Assembly (NCBI GenBank): GCA_013824645.1
Contig: PNOF01000010.1
Location: 1-56,337 of the forward strand
Origin: Syntrophus sp. (in: bacteria)
Lineage (GTDB): Bacteria; Desulfobacterota; Syntrophorhabdia; Syntrophorhabdales; Syntrophorhabdaceae
Length of the DNA: 56,337 bases
Reading direction: 5' to 3'
Shown: piece by piece, positions 9,704 through 18,281 of the stretch
Layout: each line of letters begins with the position of its first letter
How positions within the stretch are numbered: the first letter of the stretch is position 1
Notes under the pieces: generated by a model
Seen by the model: only the letters and a program-made list of their open reading frames with translations
What the model was told of the DNA's origin: nothing
Databases searched by the model: none
Program-made: the position numbers and the translations under genes

Positions 9704-11059
9704 ATGATTAATGCCAGGTATTTGAGCAAATTTCTTATTATTGTGACAGATATCATTGTAATATACGGGTCTATCGTAATAGCCTATTATATGCGAACTT
9801 GGTCAGGCAGTTATTTTGATTTAGTTCTATTGAATCATGGGCTGTCTCTCTATTTAAGCAAATGGTGGATCCCGTTTATTGTTGTTGCATCAATTGGATA
9901 TCACAGAGGGTATGGAATTGTTGTAACGATTTGGGACGATTTTCTCATAGTACAAAAAAGTCTCTTTATGTCGTTTTTAATGGTGTGGGTTGTTTTTTCA
10001 ATGCAGAAAGAGGCTGAAACGGTTTCAAGGATCGTCATTACGGTCAGTTTTATCAATATGTTGATATTGATACTCATTTTCAGGGGTGTTCTGAAATTCC
10101 TTTTATTTAAAGTGATGGATTGGCGTCAATACGCCTCTATATTTGAAAAAACAGGAGAGGGTATCGTCAGTACATTGACATCCTTGTTAAATAAAGAATG
10201 GTATTCCGGTTATAAAATCATGGGCAGTCCAGAGAAGAGTTCTTTAAGTGTAGGAAAAATTGATGCATTATTTTTGCCCATCGAATATGCAAATGATGAG
10301 ACAGTGAAAAAGCTGAAGCCAGCCATAAAGGATTTAATCATTATTTCGGAAATGTCCGGATTATCTTTTATGAATACAGAGATTAAGACTTTTCTGGATA
10401 AAAATATTGCATTAATTACCACTACCAACGGTCTTTTGTCAAAACGTAAAATGTTTATAAAGCGGGTTTTCGATCTTGTCCTTGCCATACTTGCCTTACT
10501 GGTGTTGTCCCCGCTATTTCTTGTTGTTCCGTTACTCGTCAAACTCGATTCTCCCGGACCGGTTTTTTTTAGACACAAGAGGTGTGGGAAGAAAATGGAT
10601 GAGTTTAAAATGGTGAAATTCAGGACAATGAAGATTGACGGAAAAAATATATTAGAAAAGTTTTTGCAGGATAATCCTGATGTTATTGAGGATCTTGAAG
10701 ATCGGAACAAAATAAGACATGACCCACGAGTAACAAAGATCGGAAGTTTTTTGCGGAAAACTTCTTTGGACGAACTTCCTCAACTTTTAAATGTTATCTG
10801 CGGAGAGATGTCAATTGTTGGCCCAAGACCAGACACTAAAGAAGCAATCAGTAAATATTACATGGAATATAGCGAAATATATGAAAATATTAGACCTGGA
10901 ATAACTGGTCTTTGGCAAGTGAGCGGTAGAAGTGAAATAGACTATGTAAAGCGAGTTAAACTTGATTATTTATATACCCTCAACTGGTCTTTATGGTTAG
11001 ATATGGTAATAATATTAAAGACATTCAGAGCAATGTTAAATCGTAAAGGAGCATATTAA
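9704..11059 (+). CDS. Undecaprenyl-phosphate sugar phosphotransferase (WbaP-like)
   Basis: A 451-residue polyprenol-phosphate phosphoglycosyltransferase that would start the O-antigen unit by moving a sugar-1-phosphate to undecaprenyl phosphate. Residues 1-130 hold about four membrane segments; 130-240 is a soluble domain of low conservation; the catalytic PGT domain runs from about 252 (KRVFDLVLAILALL membrane hairpin) and contains KFRTMK, RKTSLDELPQLLNV, SIVGPRPD and RPGITGLWQVSGRS, all hallmarks of the monotopic PGT family. It starts one base after the preceding stop. It is the last gene of the locus; placement at the distal end is common in polysaccharide clusters. Galactose specificity is only a family guess. 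Confidence 0.9.
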   Translation: MINARYLSKFLIIVTDIIVIYGSIVIAYYMRTWSGSYFDLVLLNHGLSLYLSKWWIPFIVVASIGYHRGYGIVVTIWDDFLIVQKSLFMSFLMVWVVFSMQKEAETVSRIVITVSFINMLILILIFRGVLKFLLFKVMDWRQYASIFEKTGEGIVSTLTSLLNKEWYSGYKIMGSPEKSSLSVGKIDALFLPIEYANDETVKKLKPAIKDLIIISEMSGLSFMNTEIKTFLDKNIALITTTNGLLSKRKMFIKRVFDLVLAILALLVLSPLFLVVPLLVKLDSPGPVFFRHKRCGKKMDEFKMVKFRTMKIDGKNILEKFLQDNPDVIEDLEDRNKIRHDPRVTKIGSFLRKTSLDELPQLLNVICGEMSIVGPRPDTKEAISKYYMEYSEIYENIRPGITGLWQVSGRSEIDYVKRVKLDYLYTLNWSLWLDMVIILKTFRAMLNRKGAY

Positions 11060-11241
11060 TGCTAACTACAAAAAATCTCTTGACAAAAAAAAGGTGTTCT
11101 GTTAGAGTTTTTAGTATGATAGAACTCAGGCTAACACAATGTGTCTTTACGAATTCTCATAATATTTTGAATGAATTAGCGCTATATACGTATTCCAGAA
11201 AAAGGGTGGGTTTGAGAAGTTATTTTCTGCGGGGGGAATAA
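11059..11241 (+). CDS. Doubtful 60-codon ORF at the end of the polysaccharide locus
   Basis: An ATG overlaps the preceding stop (TAATG) and follows AAAGGAG at 11047-11053 with good spacing, so translation is conceivable. The product is basic, has no recognisable domain or membrane segment, and the likely pil promoter lies inside it. The SD-like string also encodes the last residues of the phosphotransferase, so it may be accidental. I lean towards it being spurious. Confidence 0.2.
   Translation: MLTTKNLLTKKRCSVRVFSMIELRLTQCVFTNSHNILNELALYTYSRKRVGLRSYFLRGE
11080..11108 (+). promoter_or_regulatory. Sigma-70-type promoter for the pil operon
   Basis: A perfect TTGACA at 11080-11085 is followed after 17 nt by TAGAGT at 11103-11108 (four of six matches to TATAAT). 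It lies about 215 bp before the pilM-like start, leaving a leader of roughly 200 nt that could hold regulation. No sigma-54 GG-N10-GC element was noticed. Confidence 0.5.
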
Positions 11242-11322
11242 TTTGTATTTAAACAGTGTTACAGAAACGAATACGATATTAACTAATACAAAAAAACATA
11301 AAAGGATGAGCGGTAAACAATT

Positions 11323-12963
11323 ATGATGGGTTTTTTCGCATTATTGATGGTTTGGTTTATAATTATTATCGCAATCTGGGTTTTTGTAAGCTACACACTT
11401 TATCGAATTGGCAAGAAATTTGAGACTAGCAGCTTCCTGGCTTATTGTATACCTGTATACAATGCGTACCTCCTCTGTAAATCTGCCAATATCCCTCTCT
11501 GGAACGTAGCGGTATGTTTTGTGCCGGTTCTCAACATCGGCATGTGGGGCAGTATCGCTGAAAAATTTGGTAAAAGCTACTGGCTATATGGAATATCAAT
11601 ATCATTGTTTTGGTTTCCTGCGCTTATACTTGCTTTTGATAGTTCCAATGCGGTCAGTTATGATAGTTTTGAAAAAATGGAAAAAGAGGAACCGGTCGAG
11701 CAATTTGTGCCCCAAAAAACTCAAGAGGCTGAAAAATATATTGAAGAAATAAAGAAGGTGCAGGAAGAACCGGTAAAGCATGAAAAAAAGATAGAAGAAC
11801 CCGTAATAAAAGATATCGCTATGGCAGCAGAGGAGACCGATAAAGAAAAACCCTCAAAAGAAGTAAAAAAATATACGACAAAGAAAAGCGTCATGTCGAT
11901 GCTGACAAAATTGCCTATTGTAAGCAGTTTTACAACGAAGCAATTTGATCAATTAGTGGGTATTGATATTGGGACTACATCGATAAAAATATGTATTCTA
12001 AAGAATATGAAAGGTTTATTTACTATGCAGCATGCTATAGTAAAGGCATACGAGCAGGATTTGTTAAGCGATGGCCATATCATAGATATAAACTTCCTGG
12101 CCGAAGAACTTAAAATAATTTTTGAAGAAAACAAAATAAAGTCTAGAAATGTTGCCTGTGCATTGTCGAGCTATTCAGTCATATCAAAGAAAATCACTAT
12201 ACCTGTCCTCCCGGAAGAGGAGCTTGAAAACACAATCGGAATAGAAGTGGAAAATGCTATCCCCTTCCCTCTGCGGGATATTTATTATAGCTATTATGTT
12301 ACGGGGATCGATTCCGAAAAGCAGAATATGATGGATGTGAAGATTGTCGCTGCGAAAAAGGAAATTGTTGATTCTTATATTGCTGCTTTCAATATGGCAG
12401 ACATGAGTTTGCAATTATTAGATGTCGATATATTTGATATATCAAATCTTGTTGAACAAATATATAGCCCAAAAGACGCCTCTGTTGTCACGGTTGATAT
12501 CGGTGCATCTGTAACAAATATAGCGATACTCAATGGAGAGAGTATCGAGTTTACACGTGAGATTCTTATGGGCGGCAAATACCTTACAAGTATGATCCAG
12601 AAATCTGCCAGATTAAGTTACCATGATGCAGAAGTGAAAAAATTGTCTGCCGATAGCAGCATTTCTTACCTCTTCGAGGATTTTAATTTTAACATTGCCT
12701 CTGAGATTAATAAAACCGTTAGGTTTTATCTCGCCACTAAACCTAAGGAAAATATTGGGAAGATCTATGTAACGGGAGGTTCCTCTCTACTGCCAGGGTT
12801 GAAGGAAAAGATCGTTGAAGATACGGGAATACAGGTAGAGGTTATTGATCCATTTTTGCTGGTGCAGCCGGACAATACCCAAATGGTTGCATATGAAGGG
12901 ATGAAGGAGTTCATGGTTGTCCCGTTAGCTCTATCAATGAGAATTACGGACATAATGATATGA
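11323..12963 (+). CDS. pilM: PilM-like type IV pilus ATPase fused to an N-terminal DUF5684-like membrane domain
   Basis: A 546-residue fusion. Residues 1-105 contain three hydrophobic segments and the DUF5684-like pattern IPVYNAYLLCKSANIPLW, VPVLNIGMWGSIAEKFGKS and a final PALILAFDSS. Residues ~106-205 are a Glu/Lys/Pro-rich linker. Residues ~208-546 are a complete actin-like PilM domain with VGIDIGTTSIKI (phosphate 1, ~211) and VVTVDIGASVTNIAIL (~387). PilM normally is a ~350-residue cytoplasmic protein held to the membrane by the PilN N terminus; here it would be membrane anchored by itself. The ATG follows AAAGGATGAG. It overlaps pilN by 4 nt. The PilM call is firm, the DUF5684 call is from memory of the family. 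Confidence 0.88.
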   Translation: MMGFFALLMVWFIIIIAIWVFVSYTLYRIGKKFETSSFLAYCIPVYNAYLLCKSANIPLWNVAVCFVPVLNIGMWGSIAEKFGKSYWLYGISISLFWFPALILAFDSSNAVSYDSFEKMEKEEPVEQFVPQKTQEAEKYIEEIKKVQEEPVKHEKKIEEPVIKDIAMAAEETDKEKPSKEVKKYTTKKSVMSMLTKLPIVSSFTTKQFDQLVGIDIGTTSIKICILKNMKGLFTMQHAIVKAYEQDLLSDGHIIDINFLAEELKIIFEENKIKSRNVACALSSYSVISKKITIPVLPEEELENTIGIEVENAIPFPLRDIYYSYYVTGIDSEKQNMMDVKIVAAKKEIVDSYIAAFNMADMSLQLLDVDIFDISNLVEQIYSPKDASVVTVDIGASVTNIAILNGESIEFTREILMGGKYLTSMIQKSARLSYHDAEVKKLSADSSISYLFEDFNFNIASEINKTVRFYLATKPKENIGKIYVTGGSSLLPGLKEKIVEDTGIQVEVIDPFLLVQPDNTQMVAYEGMKEFMVVPLALSMRITDIMI

Positions 12964-13496
12964 TAAAAATAAACCTTTTACCCTTTAAACGAAGAAAAGC
13001 AAGCACCATAATAAAAGATATCAGAGACTTTGTTATTTTACTTGTTTTAGGTGTTATTGGATTTGGAATTTACGAGTATAGCCTGCTGAATGAGATTACT
13101 GATTATAAGTCAAAAATACAAGCCGCTAAACAGGAAATGATTAGCCTGCAGCCAATCTACCAGGAGTATTTTACTATTCAGAACGCAAAAAAAGAGATTG
13201 AGAAGAGGATCCAAACATTAAATCAGCTTAGAACGGGCAGGGCCCTTGCAGCGAGGTCGCTGTACGACCTCACCTCTATTATTAAAGAAGGTGTATGGGT
13301 AAAAACATTTAAGAAAACAGAAAACAAATTTGAATTAGAAGGGCGCTCATTTGTAAATGAGTCAATATCAGATTTTATTGAGTCGCTCTCTAAGATGCCT
13401 TATATCAGCAATATCGAGCTGAAAAATGTTCAGGATGTCAACGAAGAAAATTTGACAATAAAGAAATTTATAATAACAGGGAACATGTCGATATGA
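12960..13496 (+). CDS. pilN: Type IV pilus inner-membrane assembly protein PilN
   Basis: A 178-residue bitopic protein. It starts with MIKINLLPFKRRK, the conserved cytoplasmic INLLP peptide that PilN inserts into a groove of PilM, followed by one membrane segment (about 21-38), a periplasmic coiled coil (about 45-90) and a small ferredoxin-like domain ending near ELEGRSFVNESISDFIESL. PilN with PilO forms the inner-membrane alignment ring of the pilus machine. ATGA overlap with pilM and with pilO indicates one transcript with coupled translation. Confidence 0.93.
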   Translation: MIKINLLPFKRRKASTIIKDIRDFVILLVLGVIGFGIYEYSLLNEITDYKSKIQAAKQEMISLQPIYQEYFTIQNAKKEIEKRIQTLNQLRTGRALAARSLYDLTSIIKEGVWVKTFKKTENKFELEGRSFVNESISDFIESLSKMPYISNIELKNVQDVNEENLTIKKFIITGNMSI

Positions 13497-14137
13497 AAGC
13501 GGGTATTATACTAACAGGATTAGTGAAAAAAATAGAAAAAATACCCCAAATCTACAAAGCTATATGCGCGATAGTTTTAGTTTTAATTGCAGTGGGAGCA
13601 CTTTTCTATTTTATCGCAAAGCCTCAATGGGAAACAAGGGATAAACTTGTTCAAGAAAATAATGAGGTACAAAAGCAATTACATACTTTAAGGGAAATTA
13701 AGAAAAATATAGAAAAGCATCGCAAAGAATATGTACAAATGAAGGAGCTTTTGCAGGATATATTAAAACAACTGCCGGAAACGAAAGATATACCAAACTT
13801 ATTGAGAAATGTCACAAATATAAGCGAGGAAACAAGATTAAAGATAAAATATTTTGAGCCGAAAGAGTTGAAGAGCAAAGATTTTTATTCAGAGTTCCCT
13901 TTTGAAATAAAATTCAGTGGGCCTTTTCATGCCGTTGCTTATTTTTTTGATGGTATACGAAAAATGGAGCGGATTATAAATGTTACACACTTTACCTTGG
14001 AAGCGAAAGGTACACCCAGAAATATTACCCTGGAAGGAACATGTACGGCAAATGCCTACGTATACAAAGAGCAACAAAAAACAGGGAAAAAAGATGATAA
14101 TAAAACGGACAAGGGTGCCCAGATTGGTAAAAAATAG
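13493..14137 (+). CDS. pilO: Type IV pilus inner-membrane assembly protein PilO
   Basis: A 214-residue bitopic protein: short cytoplasmic head, membrane segment at about residues 23-43, periplasmic coiled coil (about 48-90), then the PilO beta/alpha domain with LLRNVTNISEETRLKIKYFEP and FHAVAYFFDGIRKMERIINV, which are typical. The tail is Lys/Asp-rich and continues past the fold. PilO pairs with PilN and binds PilP. It overlaps pilN by 4 nt and pilP by about 44 nt. Confidence 0.92.
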   Translation: MKAGIILTGLVKKIEKIPQIYKAICAIVLVLIAVGALFYFIAKPQWETRDKLVQENNEVQKQLHTLREIKKNIEKHRKEYVQMKELLQDILKQLPETKDIPNLLRNVTNISEETRLKIKYFEPKELKSKDFYSEFPFEIKFSGPFHAVAYFFDGIRKMERIINVTHFTLEAKGTPRNITLEGTCTANAYVYKEQQKTGKKDDNKTDKGAQIGKK

Positions 14138-14597
14138 CTATATCATTGTAGTTATTCTCGTAACCTTTGCATTGACAGCGTTCGCTGTAGAGCCAGGGTC
14201 AAAAACACTTGGAGCTGCGGCTAAAAAAGAAGAAAAAAAGATCGATTTAGGAGATTTCTTATATACATCAGAAGGAAGAAGAGATCCTTTTGAACCGGTA
14301 TTGCTCATAAAAGCTAAAAGTGGAAGAGCGACTAAGATTACGAAAGATAAAAAAGATACTGTAGATGCTATAAGTTATGAACTCGAAGCGTTAAGACTTG
14401 TTGGTGTTCTGAAGAGTGACAAAGGTATGATGGCCATGATGGAAGACACACAAGGGAAAGGTATTTTCTTCAGAAAAGGGGATTATCTTAATAAGCATAT
14501 GTGGGTTGTGGATATATCAAACAGCAATGTTGTGCTGGGTTACAAATTAAAAGGGGAAATAAAAAAAGTTATTGTGGATATCCCCGTTAAAAAATAA
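14094..14597 (+). CDS. pilP: Type IV pilus assembly protein PilP
   Basis: About 167 residues. I place the start at the ATG at 14094, which gives a signal-peptide-like N terminus (basic residues, a hydrophobic run near 15-29 and TAFA before VEPG); the frame is open further upstream inside pilO, but that part is not conserved-looking. No lipobox cysteine is visible, whereas many PilP proteins are lipoproteins. The mature part has RRDPFEPV, LRLVGVLKSDKGMMAMM and YKLKGEIKKVIVDIPVKK, the beta-sandwich that links PilNO to the PilQ secretin. The ~44-nt overlap with pilO is longer than the other overlaps of the operon. Confidence 0.88.
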   Translation: MIIKRTRVPRLVKNSYIIVVILVTFALTAFAVEPGSKTLGAAAKKEEKKIDLGDFLYTSEGRRDPFEPVLLIKAKSGRATKITKDKKDTVDAISYELEALRLVGVLKSDKGMMAMMEDTQGKGIFFRKGDYLNKHMWVVDISNSNVVLGYKLKGEIKKVIVDIPVKK

Positions 14598-14610
14598 AAA
14601 AGGGTGAAAT

Positions 14611-16059
14611 ATGAGTAGAAAAATAATAGTACTTTTTTTCCTTTTTCTTTTGATAATGCCCTTATTTTGCTTTAGCCAGTCAGCGAACAAGATTACCCCA
14701 AAAGTATCTTTTGACTTCATAGATGCGGATGTGAGAAATGTTATAAGAATACTTTCCGAGGTATCAGGCAAGAACGTAATCATATCTGAAGCTGTTAAAG
14801 GCAAAGTGACAATGAAACTGGATAATATATACTGGGATGCGGCGTTAGACTTGGTGATATCCACAAGCGGTCTCAAAAAAATTGAGGCGGACAATGTTAT
14901 CAGGGTTCTTTCGCAAAAGGAGTTTGATGATGAAATCAAAAATAAGACAACGGAGAGAGATAGTTTCAGGAGAGAAAAGCTTGAAAAGCAAAAAATAGGT
15001 GAGGAATTTTTAACAGAGACGATTTATCTGAGTTATACGAGCCCATCCGATATGGAAAAGGTGCTGAAGGGTGCAGATAGTGCCGGTGCAGCGGGATCGC
15101 AGAGAAAAGGTTTTTTGTCAGAATTTGGTACAATAACACAGGTTACCTGGAATAATGCTCTCATAATAAGAGACACAAAAGAAAATATTGCTAATATTGT
15201 TAAAATTGTGAGAGAACATGATACTAAACCAACACAGATACAAATTGATTGTAAAATTGTACAGGCCACGTCAAATTTTTCAAAGGAACTTGGAATACAA
15301 TGGGGTACAACGTATAGCCAAACATCAAGTGCGTTAGGGAATAAGGAAGTACAAATAACAGGTGGAAAAAGATGGACGTCTGCAACAGCAGGGGGAGCGG
15401 GGCAGTATGATTCGACATCAGGTGCCATTGGCTTTAGGCCTGGCGGACAGATTGTTCCGTATGCCGTTAATCTGCCCGCAGCAGTTGGTGCTGGATCGGG
15501 TGGAGTTTTAGGGGTCTTTATTGGTAGTGCAACTGATTCGACTCTTCTTGATATGCAATTATCAGCTTTAGAAGCAGAAGGAAAAGGACGCATCTTATCT
15601 AACCCGAAGCTTGTAACATCTGATAACAAAAAGGCTATAATTCAACAGGGGAAATCGATTCCATATAAGACAGTTTCCAATACAGGGACACAGACGCAAT
15701 TTGCGGAGGCGGTACTTGGTCTTGAGGTTACGCCGACAGTGACAAAAGATGGATTTATAAAACTTGAAATATTGGCAAAAAAAGATCAGGCTGATTTTAT
15801 AAATCAATCAGAAGGTGTACCAACCATTGATAAGAAACAGGTAACTACAGTTCTCTATGTGAAAGATGGGGAAACGGCAGTGATTGGCGGTATCTATGAA
15901 AGAACGGAAAACGATGGTGAATCAGGCTTGCCAGGACTTAGGCACATTCCGCTTTTAGGATGGTTATTCAAGAAATCGACCAAATTAGATAACAAAACAG
16001 AACTCCTGATATTCATCACGCCGCGTATTCTTAAAGACATTTATAAAAATGAGGGATAA
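14611..16059 (+). CDS. pilQ: Type IV pilus secretin PilQ (short form, no AMIN domains)
   Basis: A 482-residue outer-membrane secretin that forms the pilus exit pore. A signal peptide (about 1-22) is followed by the secretin/TonB short N-terminal (N0) domain with FDFIDADVRNVIRILSEVSG, an N1-type domain around 125-215, and the secretin barrel from ~215, closing with KKQVTTVLYVKDGETAVIGG, LPGLRHIPLLGWLFKK and ELLIFITPRIL. Usual PilQ proteins are about 650-800 residues because of one or more peptidoglycan-binding AMIN domains; these are missing here, so cell-wall anchoring may be supplied by another protein. A Gly/Ala/Ser-rich insert lies at about 255-300. The gene is followed immediately by a FlgT-like gene. 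Confidence 0.93.
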   Translation: MSRKIIVLFFLFLLIMPLFCFSQSANKITPKVSFDFIDADVRNVIRILSEVSGKNVIISEAVKGKVTMKLDNIYWDAALDLVISTSGLKKIEADNVIRVLSQKEFDDEIKNKTTERDSFRREKLEKQKIGEEFLTETIYLSYTSPSDMEKVLKGADSAGAAGSQRKGFLSEFGTITQVTWNNALIIRDTKENIANIVKIVREHDTKPTQIQIDCKIVQATSNFSKELGIQWGTTYSQTSSALGNKEVQITGGKRWTSATAGGAGQYDSTSGAIGFRPGGQIVPYAVNLPAAVGAGSGGVLGVFIGSATDSTLLDMQLSALEAEGKGRILSNPKLVTSDNKKAIIQQGKSIPYKTVSNTGTQTQFAEAVLGLEVTPTVTKDGFIKLEILAKKDQADFINQSEGVPTIDKKQVTTVLYVKDGETAVIGGIYERTENDGESGLPGLRHIPLLGWLFKKSTKLDNKTELLIFITPRILKDIYKNEG

Positions 16060-17346
16060 ATGAAAGCGATAATCGTTTTATTCATTAGTATGTCGGTTTT
16101 ATTATCAACTGAATGTTTTGGGAATGAACTTATTCAGGGGCATATCAAAGGAAATCTTGATAGTAAAGTGAGGATTCTCTTGGGAGATAAAGCTATCGTA
16201 GATATAGGGAAAAAGGAAGGTATCATAAAAGGTGACATTCTCAATGTATATCGTAATATAGATACAAAACTTCTTGATCCCATCGGAAGATGTGCAATAG
16301 TTGCAATCTACGACACGACTGCTATATGCGAAGTTGTCAAAATGAAAGTTGAAATTGAAAACGATACTGTCACTATAGATAAATTAGTATATAATGACCC
16401 TCATTTGTTTGCTGCAATTTTTCAAATGCTTACAAAAGTAGTTGAGCCATACGCACCACAAAAAGATATTACCGTATACATACATAGCATATACGATGAA
16501 AATAATAATATTACAAAATTTTCAGAGACATTACAGAAGGAGATCAAGAAGGTCTTTTATCAGAAGAAAAGAATAAAGCCTGCAGGGAAAGATGTGGCAA
16601 GAGCTTTATTTGCATACCTTCCCAGCGAGTATGCCGAATCAAATAAAGTGATTGAAGATTATATAAGAAAAGATAATATTGATGTAATCATTACAGGAAG
16701 TTATAGAGTTAAGAATGATAAAGTTGAAATATCTCTCTATAAAGTAGACAAGAACTGGGAAGATATAATAGTCGATACGACTGTTAATTCAGCCCCTTAT
16801 GGCGACCTTCTATCGACTGTGACTCTGTCTTATAAATCTATGGAAAAAGAACAAAATATACTTTGCAGCATTCTTTTTAAGCCTGTCCATTATAAGGCTA
16901 CTGACAGAGATGAGCGTAATGATATTATCGTGTCTGAAGCTAAGAAAGACCCCTTCTTAGAATATAGCCTTAAAAGGATTGATTTTAATATTATAAGCCC
17001 GGTAGGGTTTAAATTAAAAATAGATAACATCGATATTGGCTTTGAAAAATCAAATGAGTATGAATTGTCCCTTCCCACAGGTAAACATGAGATAACCGCT
17101 TCTTTTAAGAAAGGCTACTATTTTAATGACTCACTCCTCTTCACCAATGATAATGAGATTAAGAAGAGTATTGTATTATTGCTTGATAAGCCGGAAAATT
17201 TAGTGATAGAAGCTGAGGTAAATCCAGTACCTGGAAGGGAGAATATTGATTTTAAAGTTTATAAAAAGGTTGTAAGGACAAAACAGGTGATAAAACCGGT
17301 ATTACAGAAGGAAACGGTAAAACAGGTAGAGACTTTTAAGGATTAG
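16060..17346 (+). CDS. Secreted FlgT-like protein of the pilus operon (unknown function)
   Basis: A 428-residue protein starting directly after the pilQ stop. A signal peptide (about 1-21) precedes residues 27-75, where VRILLGDKAIVDIGKKEGII and KGDILNVYR resemble the C-terminal domain of the flagellar H-ring protein FlgT. Residues ~140-240 include DNIDVIITGSYRVKNDKVEI, similar in style to FlgT-middle/CsgG-like nucleating domains; residues ~325-385 look like a PEGA-type carbohydrate-binding fold (GFKLKIDNIDIG, LPTGKHEITASFKKGYY). The tail is Lys/Val-rich. The suggestion that it forms or supports a periplasmic ring around the secretin is an inference from context; no characterised homologue is recognised. 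Confidence 0.75.
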   Translation: MKAIIVLFISMSVLLSTECFGNELIQGHIKGNLDSKVRILLGDKAIVDIGKKEGIIKGDILNVYRNIDTKLLDPIGRCAIVAIYDTTAICEVVKMKVEIENDTVTIDKLVYNDPHLFAAIFQMLTKVVEPYAPQKDITVYIHSIYDENNNITKFSETLQKEIKKVFYQKKRIKPAGKDVARALFAYLPSEYAESNKVIEDYIRKDNIDVIITGSYRVKNDKVEISLYKVDKNWEDIIVDTTVNSAPYGDLLSTVTLSYKSMEKEQNILCSILFKPVHYKATDRDERNDIIVSEAKKDPFLEYSLKRIDFNIISPVGFKLKIDNIDIGFEKSNEYELSLPTGKHEITASFKKGYYFNDSLLFTNDNEIKKSIVLLLDKPENLVIEAEVNPVPGRENIDFKVYKKVVRTKQVIKPVLQKETVKQVETFKD

Positions 17347-17366
17347 TGATATAAGAATGTCCCTGC

Positions 17367-18173
17367 ATGGAAAGATTATCAAAATATGTTGCCCGTGTCA
17401 GCTCTTTTTCCAGACGTAAGTCAGAAGACCTGATCAGGGCTGGCAAAGTCAAGGTCAACAAGGTCGTTGTATTAGAACCCTTTAGACAAGTAGAATCTAT
17501 CGATATCGTTTTAGTAGATAACCAGATAATGGAATACGAGCCTATTAAGCTATACATAGCGCTCTACAAACCGGATGGTTATATGTCCGATCTACTGGAT
17601 ACACGGGGGAGAAAGATGGCCCGTGATATCATAAAGATAGACGTGAAGCTTTTTCCGGTTGGTAGATTGGATTATCATTCTGAAGGACTCATGATCTTTA
17701 CAAATGATGGGGAATTTGCTAATCAGATAATGCATCCACGGTACGAGATAGAAAAGGAGTATCTCGTAAAATTTAAAGGGTTACTGAGTAGAGAAGAGAT
17801 TAATAGGATAAAGCAAGGGATTATGATAGAGGATGCAAAAAAGGAGTATGGAAAATACGAAAGCGAATATGGTGAAAAGAAGCAATCTGTAACCCCCTCG
17901 CATAAAAGGGAAAAAGGAACAGTTACAAAGGAACTGTATAAAATAGATGAGATTCGATTCGCTCATGCTGCAACTAAAAATGCATGGTATAGCGTTATTA
18001 TCAATGAAGGTAAAAATAGGATGATCCGTAAGATTGGTGAGGCAATAGATCATCCGGTGTTAAAGCTAAAGAGAGTAAGGATTGGTAGGTTGCAGTTGGG
18101 TGATTTGCAGCCCGGTGAATATAGATATTTTGAAAAAAAAGAAATGCTTGGTTCTCACTCACAGCATAAATAA
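17367..18173 (+). CDS. Ribosomal RNA pseudouridine synthase (RsuA/RluB family)
   Basis: A 268-residue RNA-modifying enzyme. The S4 RNA-binding domain is at residues 1-50 (ERLSKYVARVSSFSRRKSED, then IRAGKVKVNKVVV). The catalytic domain holds FPVGRLDYHSEGLMIFTNDG with the invariant Asp, the binding strand YLVKFKGLL and EGKNRMIRKIGEAIDHPVL. It would isomerise a uridine in 16S or 23S rRNA. A Glu/Lys/Ser-rich insert lies around residues 165-195, longer than in RluB of E. coli. In many bacteria this family sits next to scpA-scpB; here it follows the pilus operon instead, 20 nt after the previous stop. Confidence 0.88.
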   Translation: MERLSKYVARVSSFSRRKSEDLIRAGKVKVNKVVVLEPFRQVESIDIVLVDNQIMEYEPIKLYIALYKPDGYMSDLLDTRGRKMARDIIKIDVKLFPVGRLDYHSEGLMIFTNDGEFANQIMHPRYEIEKEYLVKFKGLLSREEINRIKQGIMIEDAKKEYGKYESEYGEKKQSVTPSHKREKGTVTKELYKIDEIRFAHAATKNAWYSVIINEGKNRMIRKIGEAIDHPVLKLKRVRIGRLQLGDLQPGEYRYFEKKEMLGSHSQHK

Positions 18174-18193
18174 AACGAAGAATGCTTAAAAAA

Positions 18194-18281
18194 CGGAGAG
18201 GGTGGGATTCGAACCCACGGTACGCTTACGCGTACAGCCGATTTCGAGTCGGCCCCGTTATGGCCACTTCGGTACCTCTCC
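18194..18281 (-). tRNA. tRNA-Ser (anticodon CGA)
   Basis: Read on the minus strand, an 88-nt class II tRNA: acceptor stem GGAGAGG paired with CCTCTCC, anticodon stem GCCGA/TCGGC around the loop CTCGAAA (anticodon CGA at plus 18244-18246, decoding UCG), a long variable arm (GTACGCGTAAGCGTAC) and the T arm GTGGGTTCGAATCCCAC. The base after the acceptor stem is G, the serine discriminator. CCA is not encoded; the next plus-strand bases are AAA, giving TTT downstream, so the end must be added enzymatically. The 5' half overlaps the end of tadA on the same strand. Confidence 0.95.

Noticed and set aside
15033-15629. 198-codon minus-strand frame inside pilQ
   Set aside because: Antisense to the conserved secretin; Pro/Cys/Ser-rich composition typical of a shadow frame.
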